From Flavobacterium agrisoli (GTDB lineage Bacteria > Bacteroidota > Bacteroidia > Flavobacteriales > Flavobacteriaceae): a DNA stretch of 64,000 nucleotides. The first letter of the stretch is position 1. The number at the start of each line of letters is the position of its first letter. The position numbers were made by a program, and so were the translations under genes. The notes beneath the pieces are model-generated. The model saw only the letters and a program-made list of their open reading frames with translations, ran no database searches and was not told where the DNA came from. This document shows, in pieces, positions 1 to 7,373 of the stretch. The stretch is taken from assembly GCF_016522065.1 (NCBI RefSeq), contig NZ_JAEHFV010000002.1, positions 682,001 to 746,000 on the forward strand, written 5' to 3'.

Positions 1-1
1 T

Positions 2-1225
2 GCGGAAGTGCGACGCAAATTTTTCGGTACTTTATATAATACCTATTCGTTCTTTTCGTTATATGCCAATATTGATGGGTTTACTTATAGCGAAGCAGAA
101 ATTCCGATGAACGAACGACCAGAAATCGATCAATGGATTATTTCAGAGTTAAATACTTTGATTAAAGAGGTTGATTCGTATTACGAAGATTACGAACCAA
201 CCAAAGCGGCAAGGGCTATTTCGGACTTTGTTCAGGAGAATTTAAGTAACTGGTACGTGCGTTTGTGTCGTCGTCGTTTTTGGAAAGGAGAGTATGCGCA
301 AGATAAAATAGCGGCTTACCAAACGTTATATACTTGTTTGTTAACGGTAAGTAAGTTAAGTGCGCCAATTGCGCCGTTCTTTATGGATCAGTTATATCGT
401 GACCTTACAGGAGCTACAAACACAGAGAAATTCAGTAGTGTGCACTTAGCCGAATTCCCAAAATACGTTGAAAACTTTGTTAATAAAACGTTAGAAGGTA
501 AAATGCAGAAGGCGCAGACTATTTCATCACTGGTTTTGTCGCTTCGTAAGAAGGAGATGATTAAGGTGCGTCAACCTTTGCAAAAGGTAATGATTCCGGT
601 ACTTGACGAAGATCAACGCAGTCAAATTGAAGCGGTTTCGGACCTCGTAAAAGCTGAGGTAAACGTAAAAGAAATTGTTCTTTTAAATGATGATTCTGGA
701 ATTTTGGTGAAACAAATTAAGCCTAATTTTAAGGCTTTAGGACCTCGATTTGGTAGAGATATGGGGTTGATTTCTAAGGAAATACAAGCTTTTTCGGCGG
801 AGCAAATCAATCAATTAGACAAGCAAGGAACGCTAGATATTGTAATTGCTGGAAAAGATGTAACTTTATCAATAGAGGATGTAGAGATAACATCTCAAGA
901 TATTGAAGGTTGGTTAGTGGCAAATGCTAACGGAATTACAGTAGCGCTGGATATTACAATCACAGACGAATTGAAAAGTGAAGGTGTCGCAAGAGAATTG
1001 GTAAATCGAATTCAGAATATCCGTAAAGATTCTGGATTTGAAGTTACAGATAAAATTAAAGTTCAGATTAAACGAAATGGTAATTTAGAAGAAGCCATTT
1101 TGAAAAATGAGAGTTATATAAAATCGGAAACCTTAACCGAAGAGTTGGTTTTCTTAGATGCGTTAGAAAACGGCACGGTAGTTGAGTTTGATGAGATAAA
1201 GACGATGTTATTAATTTCAAAATAA
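2..1225 (+). CDS. ileS: Isoleucyl-tRNA synthetase, C-terminal part (5' end outside window)
   Basis: This is the tail of a class I aminoacyl-tRNA synthetase that charges tRNA-Ile in the cytoplasm. The reading frame is open from base 2, so the gene starts upstream of the window; the GTG at base 8 is an internal codon and not a start. The visible part begins with the conserved stretch RRKFFGTLYNTYSFF that follows the catalytic core, continues through the helical anticodon-binding domain (for example NLSNWYVRLCRRRFW), and ends in a long C-terminal extension. The HIGH and KMSKS motifs must lie upstream. No C-terminal zinc-binding cysteines are seen, which fits the long eukaryote-like IleRS type common in Bacteroidota (family knowledge). 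The next gene starts 6 bp downstream, so the two are probably co-transcribed. Confidence 0.93.
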   Translation, partial: AEVRRKFFGTLYNTYSFFSLYANIDGFTYSEAEIPMNERPEIDQWIISELNTLIKEVDSYYEDYEPTKAARAISDFVQENLSNWYVRLCRRRFWKGEYAQDKIAAYQTLYTCLLTVSKLSAPIAPFFMDQLYRDLTGATNTEKFSSVHLAEFPKYVENFVNKTLEGKMQKAQTISSLVLSLRKKEMIKVRQPLQKVMIPVLDEDQRSQIEAVSDLVKAEVNVKEIVLLNDDSGILVKQIKPNFKALGPRFGRDMGLISKEIQAFSAEQINQLDKQGTLDIVIAGKDVTLSIEDVEITSQDIEGWLVANANGITVALDITITDELKSEGVARELVNRIQNIRKDSGFEVTDKIKVQIKRNGNLEEAILKNESYIKSETLTEELVFLDALENGTVVEFDEIKTMLLISK

Positions 1226-1231
1226 TAAACC

Positions 1232-1612
1232 ATGGTAGATGAAATTACGCGATACTCAGATGCTGATTTAGCAGAGTTCAAAGAGATAATTCAAAATAAA
1301 ATACTGAAAGCACAAGCCGATTTGGATTTGATAAAAAGTGCTTACATGAATGATTTAAATAATGGTACCGATGACACATCGCCTACTTTTAAAGCATTCG
1401 AAGAAGGAAGTGAAACCATGTCGAAAGAAGCAAATTCGCAATTGGCTATTCGTCAAGAAAAATTTATTCGCGACCTTAAAAATGCTCTTTTTAGAGTAGA
1501 AAATAAAACATACGGAATTTGTAAAGTTACAGGTAAATTAATTTCGAAAGAAAGATTGAAAATTGTGCCTCACGCTACAATGAGTATCGAGGCTAAAAAT
1601 ATGCAACGATAA
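1232..1612 (+). CDS. DksA/TraR-family protein lacking most zinc cysteines
   Basis: This 126-residue protein resembles the DksA/TraR family, whose members enter the RNA polymerase secondary channel and modulate transcription. The N-terminal half is helical and probably coiled coil (residues about 5-100). The C-terminal block, YGICKVTGKLISKERL followed by VPHATMSIEAK, aligns with the family zinc-finger region. Only one cysteine (in YGIC) remains where canonical members have four, so zinc is probably not bound. I believe such degenerate fingers are usual in Flavobacteria, but could not check this. It starts 6 bp after ileS and is followed by a strong terminator, so it likely shares the ileS transcript. 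A DksA-like role is inferred; it could equally be a structural relative with another function. Confidence 0.8.
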   Translation: MVDEITRYSDADLAEFKEIIQNKILKAQADLDLIKSAYMNDLNNGTDDTSPTFKAFEEGSETMSKEANSQLAIRQEKFIRDLKNALFRVENKTYGICKVTGKLISKERLKIVPHATMSIEAKNMQR

Positions 1613-1635
1613 TCCTTTTTGTCCAATCCATATTT

Positions 1636-1661
1636 AACGCTCCTTTTGGAGCGTTTTTTTT
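1636..1661 (+). terminator. Rho-independent terminator after the DksA-like gene
   Basis: A perfect 8-bp stem AACGCTCC/GGAGCGTT with a TTTT loop is followed by a T run. It separates the ileS transcript from lspA. Confidence 0.9.
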
Positions 1662-1672
1662 GATTAAATTGT

Positions 1673-1680
1673 TACTTTTG
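1673..1680 (+). promoter_or_regulatory. -7 promoter box of lspA
   Basis: TACTTTTG matches the Bacteroidota -7 consensus TAnnTTTG and lies 20 bp before the lspA ATG. No convincing -33 TTTG was found at ideal spacing. Confidence 0.55.
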
Positions 1681-1700
1681 CGCCACTAAACACTATTCAA

Positions 1701-2294
1701 ATGTCATTACGAAAAGCGTATTTGCTTATTTTTATCATATTATTAGTTGACCAACTTTCTAAAATTTATATCAAAACTAATTTTGTTTTAGGCGAAGAGG
1801 TTTCTGTTTTTAACTGGTTTAAAATTTTATTTATAGAAAACGAAGGAATGGCTTGGGGAACTAAAATTCCAGGTGAATATGGTAAATTAATCTTAACTGT
1901 TTTTCGCATTTTTGCTGTTTTTGGTATTGCGTATTGGTTGTCTGATTCAGTTAAAAAACAAAGCTCTACTTTTCTGATTACTGCCATTGCGTTAATTTTT
2001 GCGGGTGCAGCAGGTAATATTATTGATTCGGTTTTTTACGGTGTTATCTTTGATGATAGCACGCACAATTTAGCAACCCTTTTTTCGGATGCACCCTACG
2101 GCACTTGGTTTCACGGAAAAGTAGTTGATATGTTGTATTTTCCCATTTTTGATGGTTATTTCCCCGATTGGATGCCAATAGTTGGGGGTAACGAATTTAA
2201 ATTTTTCAATGCTATTTTTAATGTGGCCGATGTAGCCATATCTACAGGTGTTGGAATTTTAATTGTCTTTAATAAAAAAGCATTTAATAAATAA
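1701..2294 (+). CDS. lspA: Lipoprotein signal peptidase (signal peptidase II)
   Basis: LspA is an inner-membrane aspartyl protease that removes the signal peptide from prolipoproteins after lipidation of the cysteine. Four hydrophobic segments are visible (about residues 5-22, 65-82, 90-108 and 172-192). The two catalytic aspartates sit in AGNIIDSVFYG (D109) and FNVADVAIS (D177). At 197 residues it is longer than proteobacterial LspA because of a loop of about 60 residues between the catalytic motifs, which is usual in Bacteroidota. The start follows a -7 box by 20 bp. The several lipoproteins in this window are its expected substrates. Confidence 0.93.
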   Translation: MSLRKAYLLIFIILLVDQLSKIYIKTNFVLGEEVSVFNWFKILFIENEGMAWGTKIPGEYGKLILTVFRIFAVFGIAYWLSDSVKKQSSTFLITAIALIFAGAAGNIIDSVFYGVIFDDSTHNLATLFSDAPYGTWFHGKVVDMLYFPIFDGYFPDWMPIVGGNEFKFFNAIFNVADVAISTGVGILIVFNKKAFNK

Positions 2295-2355
2295 TTTTTT
2301 TCTCCAAAATACTCTTTTGTAAGTCTTATTTTTACAGTTATAAAATGTAAAAATA

Positions 2356-5300
2356 ATGCAAAGACCTTCTTTTTCAATTTATGATGCTTCGGCTGGCTCT
2401 GGTAAAACTTATACTTTAGTTAAAGAATACCTCAAAATTATTCTTTCATCAACTAAAAATGATGCTTACCGTTCTATTTTGGCCATTACGTTTACCAATA
2501 AAGCGGTTCATGAAATGAAAACCCGAATTGTGGGTAATTTGAACGAATTTGCAAAAGAAACGCCTTCTTCAAAAGCATTGGATTTGATGCGAGATTTGGC
2601 TCCAGACCTTAAACTTTCGGTTGAACAAATTCAGCTAAAATCAAAACAAATCATCAAACATCTCATTCACAATTATGCGGCTTTTGATATTTCAACGATA
2701 GACAAATTTACACATCGCGTAATTAGGGCTTTTGCCTACGATTTGAATTTGCCAATTTCTTTTGAAGTTACGCTCGATACCGAAAGTTTGTTAATTGAAG
2801 CGGTTGATGCCTTAATTGCACAAGCGGGTCGTGATGATAAATTGACGAAACTTTTAGTTGATTTTACAATGACCAAAATTGATGATGATAAATCTTGGGA
2901 TGTGTCAAGGGAAATTCTGGAAACGGGAAAATTGATTTTTAATGAGAATAACAGAAATGAGATTTTAAGTTTTAAAGAGAAATCCATTGAAGATTTTGTG
3001 GATGTAAAAACGAAGATTGATGCACAAATCACAGCATTTGAAAAACAAACCGTTTCAATTGCTGCTGAAGCCATGCTGTTGTTGGAGAAAAATAACATTG
3101 ATCTAAAGTCGTTTTCTGGTGGGTTTTTTCCAAAACATTTGCAAAGTATTGTTGATGGAAAATTTAATCCTAAAAACAAACAATACCACGAAGTGGAAGA
3201 TGTTAAAATCAATAAAACAGCTACGGATAGAGACGCTATCGAAAGTTTGATTCCGGATTTGTTGCAAAAACTAAAGGTGATTTATGCCTTGTTTCATAAA
3301 GTGCATTTTTATAAAGCTATTTTAAAAAATATTACGCCACTTTCGCTTTTGAATACGGTTAGTAACGAACTAAGTAAAATTCAAGAAGAACAAAATGTTT
3401 TGTCTATTGCCGAATTTAACGCGATAATCCATCGCGAAATTCAAAACCAACCCGCGCCCTTTATTTATGAACGAATAGGGGAGCGCTACCGCCATTTTTT
3501 CATCGACGAATTTCAGGATACCTCGCAAATGCAATGGGAGAATTTGATTCCCTTAATTGATAATGCTTTGGCAGGTCAAGACGAATCGGGAGAAAAAGGG
3601 ACTTTGATGATCGTGGGAGATCCTAAGCAATCAATTTACCGTTGGAGGGGTGGGAAAGCAGAACAGTTTATTGAGTTGAGTAAGAGTTCGAATCCGTTTA
3701 GCAACAACGACAAAAAGCTAACACATTTGGATACGAATTATCGCAGTTTTAGTGAGGTGATTCATTTTAATAATGATTTTTTTAATTTCCTTTCGGGGCA
3801 TTTCGATAATCCAGATTATAAAGATTTATATGAAAATCATAGTTTTCAGAAAGATAATGCAAAAAAGGGAGGTTATGTAAATATTTCTTTTCTGCCGAAA
3901 TTGTCTTCGTCCGAAACCGAATCGGAAGAAGATACGTTGGATAAAGTAGAAAGATATGTGTTGAAAACGGTTGAAACCATTCAGAAAGTAAAAAAAGAGG
4001 GTTTTGATTATAAAGATATTGTGATTTTAACACGTAAAAAAGATCAAGGCGTTGCTATTGCTAATTATTTAACCGAACAAAAAATCCCATTAATTTCCTC
4101 TGAAACACTTTTAATAAATAATGCCTCCGAAGTTCGGGTAATTATTCATTTTTTAGAATACTTGCATAATAAAGCCAATCTAGAGGCAAAAGCAAATTTA
4201 CTTTATTATATAGGGCAAACTGCTGTTGTGATTGAAGAAGTGGCTGATTTTATTGCTGAAGGAATGCAATGCACTGATGATGTAGTCTTCGAAAATTGGT
4301 TATTGGGTTACGGGATTTCGTTTTCATTTTCCGATATCCGAAAAAAAACACTATATGAGGCGGTAGATTTGATTTTGCGAAAGGTGGTAAAACCGCATTC
4401 GAACAATGCCTACGTGCAGTTTTTTTTAGATTTAGTGTTAGAAAAAGATATAAAAAACCAAGCGGGTATAGCGGACTTTTTAGTGTATTGGCATAAAAAC
4501 AATCGCAAATTCAGTATCCCGTCTCCCGATGGAAATGATGCGGTGCGAATTATGACCATTCATAAATCGAAAGGATTGGAGTTTCCGGTAGTGATCATGC
4601 CTTTTGCAGATGAAGATTATGTCAAAAAACCTAAAGATAAATTGTGGTTGGATGCAGATGAAGAGGAATTTGAATTTTCAAAACTTTTGGTTGATAACAC
4701 AAGTGCTGTTGCTGAATTTGGTGATTCGGCTTCTGAGTTATACCATCAAAAAAAGCAAGAAGAGCTTTTGGATAATGTGAATGTTTTATATGTGGCACTA
4801 ACAAGGGCTGAAGAACAGTTGTATGTTATTTCACAAATGCAAACTATAACTAAGTCAACTGGCGAATGGCCGAATACAATGGCTTCATTTTTTATTCGAT
4901 TTTTAGAGCAAAAAAAACAGTTTGATGAGGATAAATTAGAGTACGAATTTGGTGCTTTTTTCAGGATTTCCTCAAAATCCGATCCGATTTCAGATGTAGA
5001 AACTATTCCATTTACCGAAGATGTTTTTGATTTGAATAAAGTGAAAATTGCTCAAAAAGAAGCTTTAATGTGGGGGACACATCAAAGAGAAGCGATTGCT
5101 TACGGTAATGTGATTCACGAAATTTTGTCCTTCATAAAATATAAAAGTGAAGTAGATTTGGCGCTGCATAAAGCACTCGAATTGGGTTTGATTATTTTAG
5201 AACAAGTAGAAATTGTAAAAGAAACGATTTATAAAATCATCTATCATCCTAGATTAAGTTCTTTTTACGATGATGAAATGCAGGTTTTAAATGAACAAGA

Positions 5301-5517
5301 GTTAATTCAGCAAAACGGAAAAATTTTAAAACCAGATCGTATGGTTTTTGATTCTTTAAAAAAGGCTTATGTGGTAGATTATAAAACAGGTAAGCCAAAT
5401 CCAAAATACAATACGCAACTATTAGAATACGCGGATGTAATAGAGCTGATGGGGTTCGAAGTGGTTGAAAAAGCTTTAGTGTATATTGGGGAAGATATTG
5501 AAGTGGTTTTTTTATGA
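2356..5517 (+). CDS. UvrD/RecB-like helicase-nuclease, AddA-type subunit
   Basis: This 1053-residue superfamily 1A helicase is probably the AddA/RecB subunit of the double-strand-break-processing helicase-nuclease. Walker A is ASAGSGKT (residues 11-18). Motif II is FIDEFQDTS (around 383), followed by GDPKQSIYRWRGG. Motif V/VI residues include TIHKSKGLEFP and YVALTRAEEQL (around 811). A C-terminal PD-(D/E)XK nuclease is indicated by RMVFDS followed by VVDYKTGKP (around 1005). The AddB-type partner lies at 7374-10136, separated only by ompA. A weak hairpin with a T-rich tail follows near 5624-5652. Confidence 0.9.
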   Translation: MQRPSFSIYDASAGSGKTYTLVKEYLKIILSSTKNDAYRSILAITFTNKAVHEMKTRIVGNLNEFAKETPSSKALDLMRDLAPDLKLSVEQIQLKSKQIIKHLIHNYAAFDISTIDKFTHRVIRAFAYDLNLPISFEVTLDTESLLIEAVDALIAQAGRDDKLTKLLVDFTMTKIDDDKSWDVSREILETGKLIFNENNRNEILSFKEKSIEDFVDVKTKIDAQITAFEKQTVSIAAEAMLLLEKNNIDLKSFSGGFFPKHLQSIVDGKFNPKNKQYHEVEDVKINKTATDRDAIESLIPDLLQKLKVIYALFHKVHFYKAILKNITPLSLLNTVSNELSKIQEEQNVLSIAEFNAIIHREIQNQPAPFIYERIGERYRHFFIDEFQDTSQMQWENLIPLIDNALAGQDESGEKGTLMIVGDPKQSIYRWRGGKAEQFIELSKSSNPFSNNDKKLTHLDTNYRSFSEVIHFNNDFFNFLSGHFDNPDYKDLYENHSFQKDNAKKGGYVNISFLPKLSSSETESEEDTLDKVERYVLKTVETIQKVKKEGFDYKDIVILTRKKDQGVAIANYLTEQKIPLISSETLLINNASEVRVIIHFLEYLHNKANLEAKANLLYYIGQTAVVIEEVADFIAEGMQCTDDVVFENWLLGYGISFSFSDIRKKTLYEAVDLILRKVVKPHSNNAYVQFFLDLVLEKDIKNQAGIADFLVYWHKNNRKFSIPSPDGNDAVRIMTIHKSKGLEFPVVIMPFADEDYVKKPKDKLWLDADEEEFEFSKLLVDNTSAVAEFGDSASELYHQKKQEELLDNVNVLYVALTRAEEQLYVISQMQTITKSTGEWPNTMASFFIRFLEQKKQFDEDKLEYEFGAFFRISSKSDPISDVETIPFTEDVFDLNKVKIAQKEALMWGTHQREAIAYGNVIHEILSFIKYKSEVDLALHKALELGLIILEQVEIVKETIYKIIYHPRLSSFYDDEMQVLNEQELIQQNGKILKPDRMVFDSLKKAYVVDYKTGKPNPKYNTQLLEYADVIELMGFEVVEKALVYIGEDIEVVFL

Positions 5518-5844
5518 TAGGGGTTTAAATTTGTCATTGGTTATCTTGTTAAAAATTAACAGTTTAGGATTTGAGTTTTAACAAGGTAAAATGGTTCTTG
5601 GGAAGTCTTAAAAAAGCTAAAATCTCTTTCTTTTTGATTGAAAAGAGGTTTTTAATTGTGTTTTTTTAATTGCTTTAGCTCTTTTTGTTTTGAATTGTTA
5701 AAAACAAGCGTAACTCCTTAATTTCGAGCTTGTAAGGCAATAATGATAAATTTTGTAAGTTTTTTTAACATTTTGCTTTGTATTTAAAAAATTACGTCTT
5801 ACTTTTGTTTATAATTAACTAAATTGTAATTAAAAAAATTAAGT
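5518..5844. other. Intergenic region upstream of ompA
   Basis: This 327-bp AT-rich gap contains a weak hairpin (about 5624-5647, CTCTTT/AAAGAG, then TTTTT) that may end the addA-like transcript, and the ompA promoter at its right end. I see no open frame or RNA gene in it. Confidence 0.5.
5777..5807 (+). promoter_or_regulatory. Bacteroidota-type promoter of ompA
   Basis: A -33 TTTG (5777-5780) and a -7 TACTTTTG (5800-5807) are separated by 19 bp, matching the TTTG/TAnnTTTG consensus. This predicts a transcription start near 5814 and an A/T-rich leader of about 30 nt before the ATG at 5845. Confidence 0.75.
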
Positions 5845-7308
5845 ATGAAACATCTTAACAAACTTTTAGTTGCTGTATTGATGGCGATGGGATTTTCTTC
5901 TCACGCACAGGACAGTAATAATCCCTGGGCTATCTCTTTTGGGGTAAATGCCGTGGATACTAGAACAAGTGCTGGGCCAGAGCATGTTAATTGGTTCCAA
6001 CAACATTTTTCTCAACCATTCGACGTAAGTGATAACTGGAATATACTTCCTTCTTTGTCTTACTTGAACGTGTCTCGATACGTAGGGTCTGGGTTCTCTG
6101 TTGGTTTAATGGGGTCGGTTAATAAAATTGATAAATTTGTTGTTTTTGATCCAACAGCGCCAGGTCATGACAGTAGAGGTATGGTTGTTGAAAATCCAGG
6201 TGATTTAATGTATTATGGAATTGATGCTACTATTAAATATAGCTTCAAAGAATTAATTGGATCAAAATGGTTCGATCCTTCGTTATCTGTTGGTGGAGGT
6301 TATACTTTCTTCGGAGATAGTAGCTTTGGTACAGTTAACCCAGGTGCTGGATTGACTTTCTGGTTTACTGATGCTATCGGTCTTGAGTTAGCTACACGTT
6401 ACAAATGGTCTTTTGGTGATAGAGAAGATGCTGCTGGTGCTCCAGACGCTCCATCTCATTTCCAACATACTGCTGGTATCATCTTCCAATTTGGAGGAAA
6501 AGATACAGATGGTGACGGAATCTACGATAAAGATGACGCTTGTCCAGATGTTGCTGGTTTAAAACAATTCAACGGATGTCCTGATACTGACGGTGATGGA
6601 ATTGTTGATGCTTCAGATGCTTGTCCAGATGTATTTGGTTTAGCTGCGTTAAACGGTTGTCCTGATACTGATGGTGATGGTATCGCTGATAAAGATGACG
6701 CTTGTCCAGATGTTGCTGGTTTAGCTGCATTAAACGGTTGTCCAGATGCTGACGGTGATGGTATCGCTGATAAAGATGACAAATGTCCTACTGAAGCAGG
6801 TCCTAAAGAAAACCAAGGTTGTCCTTTCTTAGATGCTGATAAAGATGGTATTGCTGATAAAGATGATGACTGTCCTACAGTAGCTGGTCCAGCTAGTAAC
6901 AGAGGATGTCCTGAAGTAACTACTGAAGCTTTAGAAGATCTTAAAATCAACGCTAGAGCAGTATACTTTGATACAGGAAAAGCTACCTTCAAAAAAGGTG
7001 ATGCTCAAACTCCACAAAGATTAGATGCAATGAAAGAAATCTTGAAAAACTATCCTAACGCGAAATTCAGTATTGAAGGACACACAGATAGTACAGGTTC
7101 TGCAAAAATCAATGACAAACTTTCTCAAGAAAGAGCTGAGGCTGTTATGAATGCATTAATCGAAAGAGGAATCAATCCAGAAAACTTATCTGCTAAAGGA
7201 TATGGTTCATCTAAACCAGTTGCAACTAACAAAACTGCTGCTGGTAGAGCTCAAAACAGAAGAACAGAAGTTGTTCACGTGGGTTCTAAATATGAAGGAA
7301 AATTGTAA
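5845..7308 (+). CDS. OmpA-family outer-membrane protein with thrombospondin type 3 repeats
   Basis: This 487-residue protein is predicted to tie the outer membrane to peptidoglycan. Residues 1-21 form a signal peptide ending in SSHAQ. Residues about 22-215 are a predicted beta-barrel. Five calcium-binding thrombospondin type 3 repeats follow (about 220-345, pattern DxDGDGIxDKDDxCP). A C-terminal OmpA-like peptidoglycan-binding domain (about 365-480) carries [20 protein letters not shown] and RAQNRRTEV. The gene has a strong promoter and its own terminator. Its codon choice looks more restricted than its neighbours', consistent with high expression. It sits between the two helicase-nuclease genes, with which it has no evident functional link. 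Confidence 0.93.
   Translation: MKHLNKLLVAVLMAMGFSSHAQDSNNPWAISFGVNAVDTRTSAGPEHVNWFQQHFSQPFDVSDNWNILPSLSYLNVSRYVGSGFSVGLMGSVNKIDKFVVFDPTAPGHDSRGMVVENPGDLMYYGIDATIKYSFKELIGSKWFDPSLSVGGGYTFFGDSSFGTVNPGAGLTFWFTDAIGLELATRYKWSFGDREDAAGAPDAPSHFQHTAGIIFQFGGKDTDGDGIYDKDDACPDVAGLKQFNGCPDTDGDGIVDASDACPDVFGLAALNGCPDTDGDGIADKDDACPDVAGLAALNGCPDADGDGIADKDDKCPTEAGPKENQGCPFLDADKDGIADKDDDCPTVAGPASNRGCPEVTTEALEDLKINARAVYFDTGKATFKKGDAQTPQRLDAMKEILKNYPNAKFSIEGHTDSTGSAKINDKLSQERAEAVMNALIERGINPENLSAKGYGSSKPVATNKTAAGRAQNRRTEVVHVGSKYEGKL
6505..6912 (+). repeat. In-frame tandem repeats coding thrombospondin type 3 units
   Basis: Five related units of roughly 75-80 bp encode DxDGDGIxDKDDxCP plus a short linker. They form a protein-level repeat. 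They also create a spurious long reverse-strand open frame. Confidence 0.85.
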
Positions 7309-7330
7309 TATACAGTTTTAAATAATTTTA

Positions 7331-7358
7331 AAAAGCCATTCTTAATTGAATGGCTTTT
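7331..7358 (+). terminator. Terminator after ompA
   Basis: The stem AAGCCATTC/GAATGGCTT has a short TTAATT-type loop and is followed by a T run. The ATG at 7350 lies inside this hairpin, which argues against it being a translation start. Confidence 0.85.
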
Positions 7359-7373
7359 TTTATTTTTATACTT

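Noticed and set aside
6505..6992. CRISPR-like regular repeats and a long reverse open frame
   Set aside because: The repeats are in frame and encode thrombospondin type 3 units of the OmpA protein; repeat units diverge at third positions, and the reverse frame is a by-product.
7350..7373. Earlier ATG for the AddB-type gene
   Set aside because: It lies inside the ompA terminator hairpin, and the residues it adds (AFFIFIL) are not protein-like for this family.
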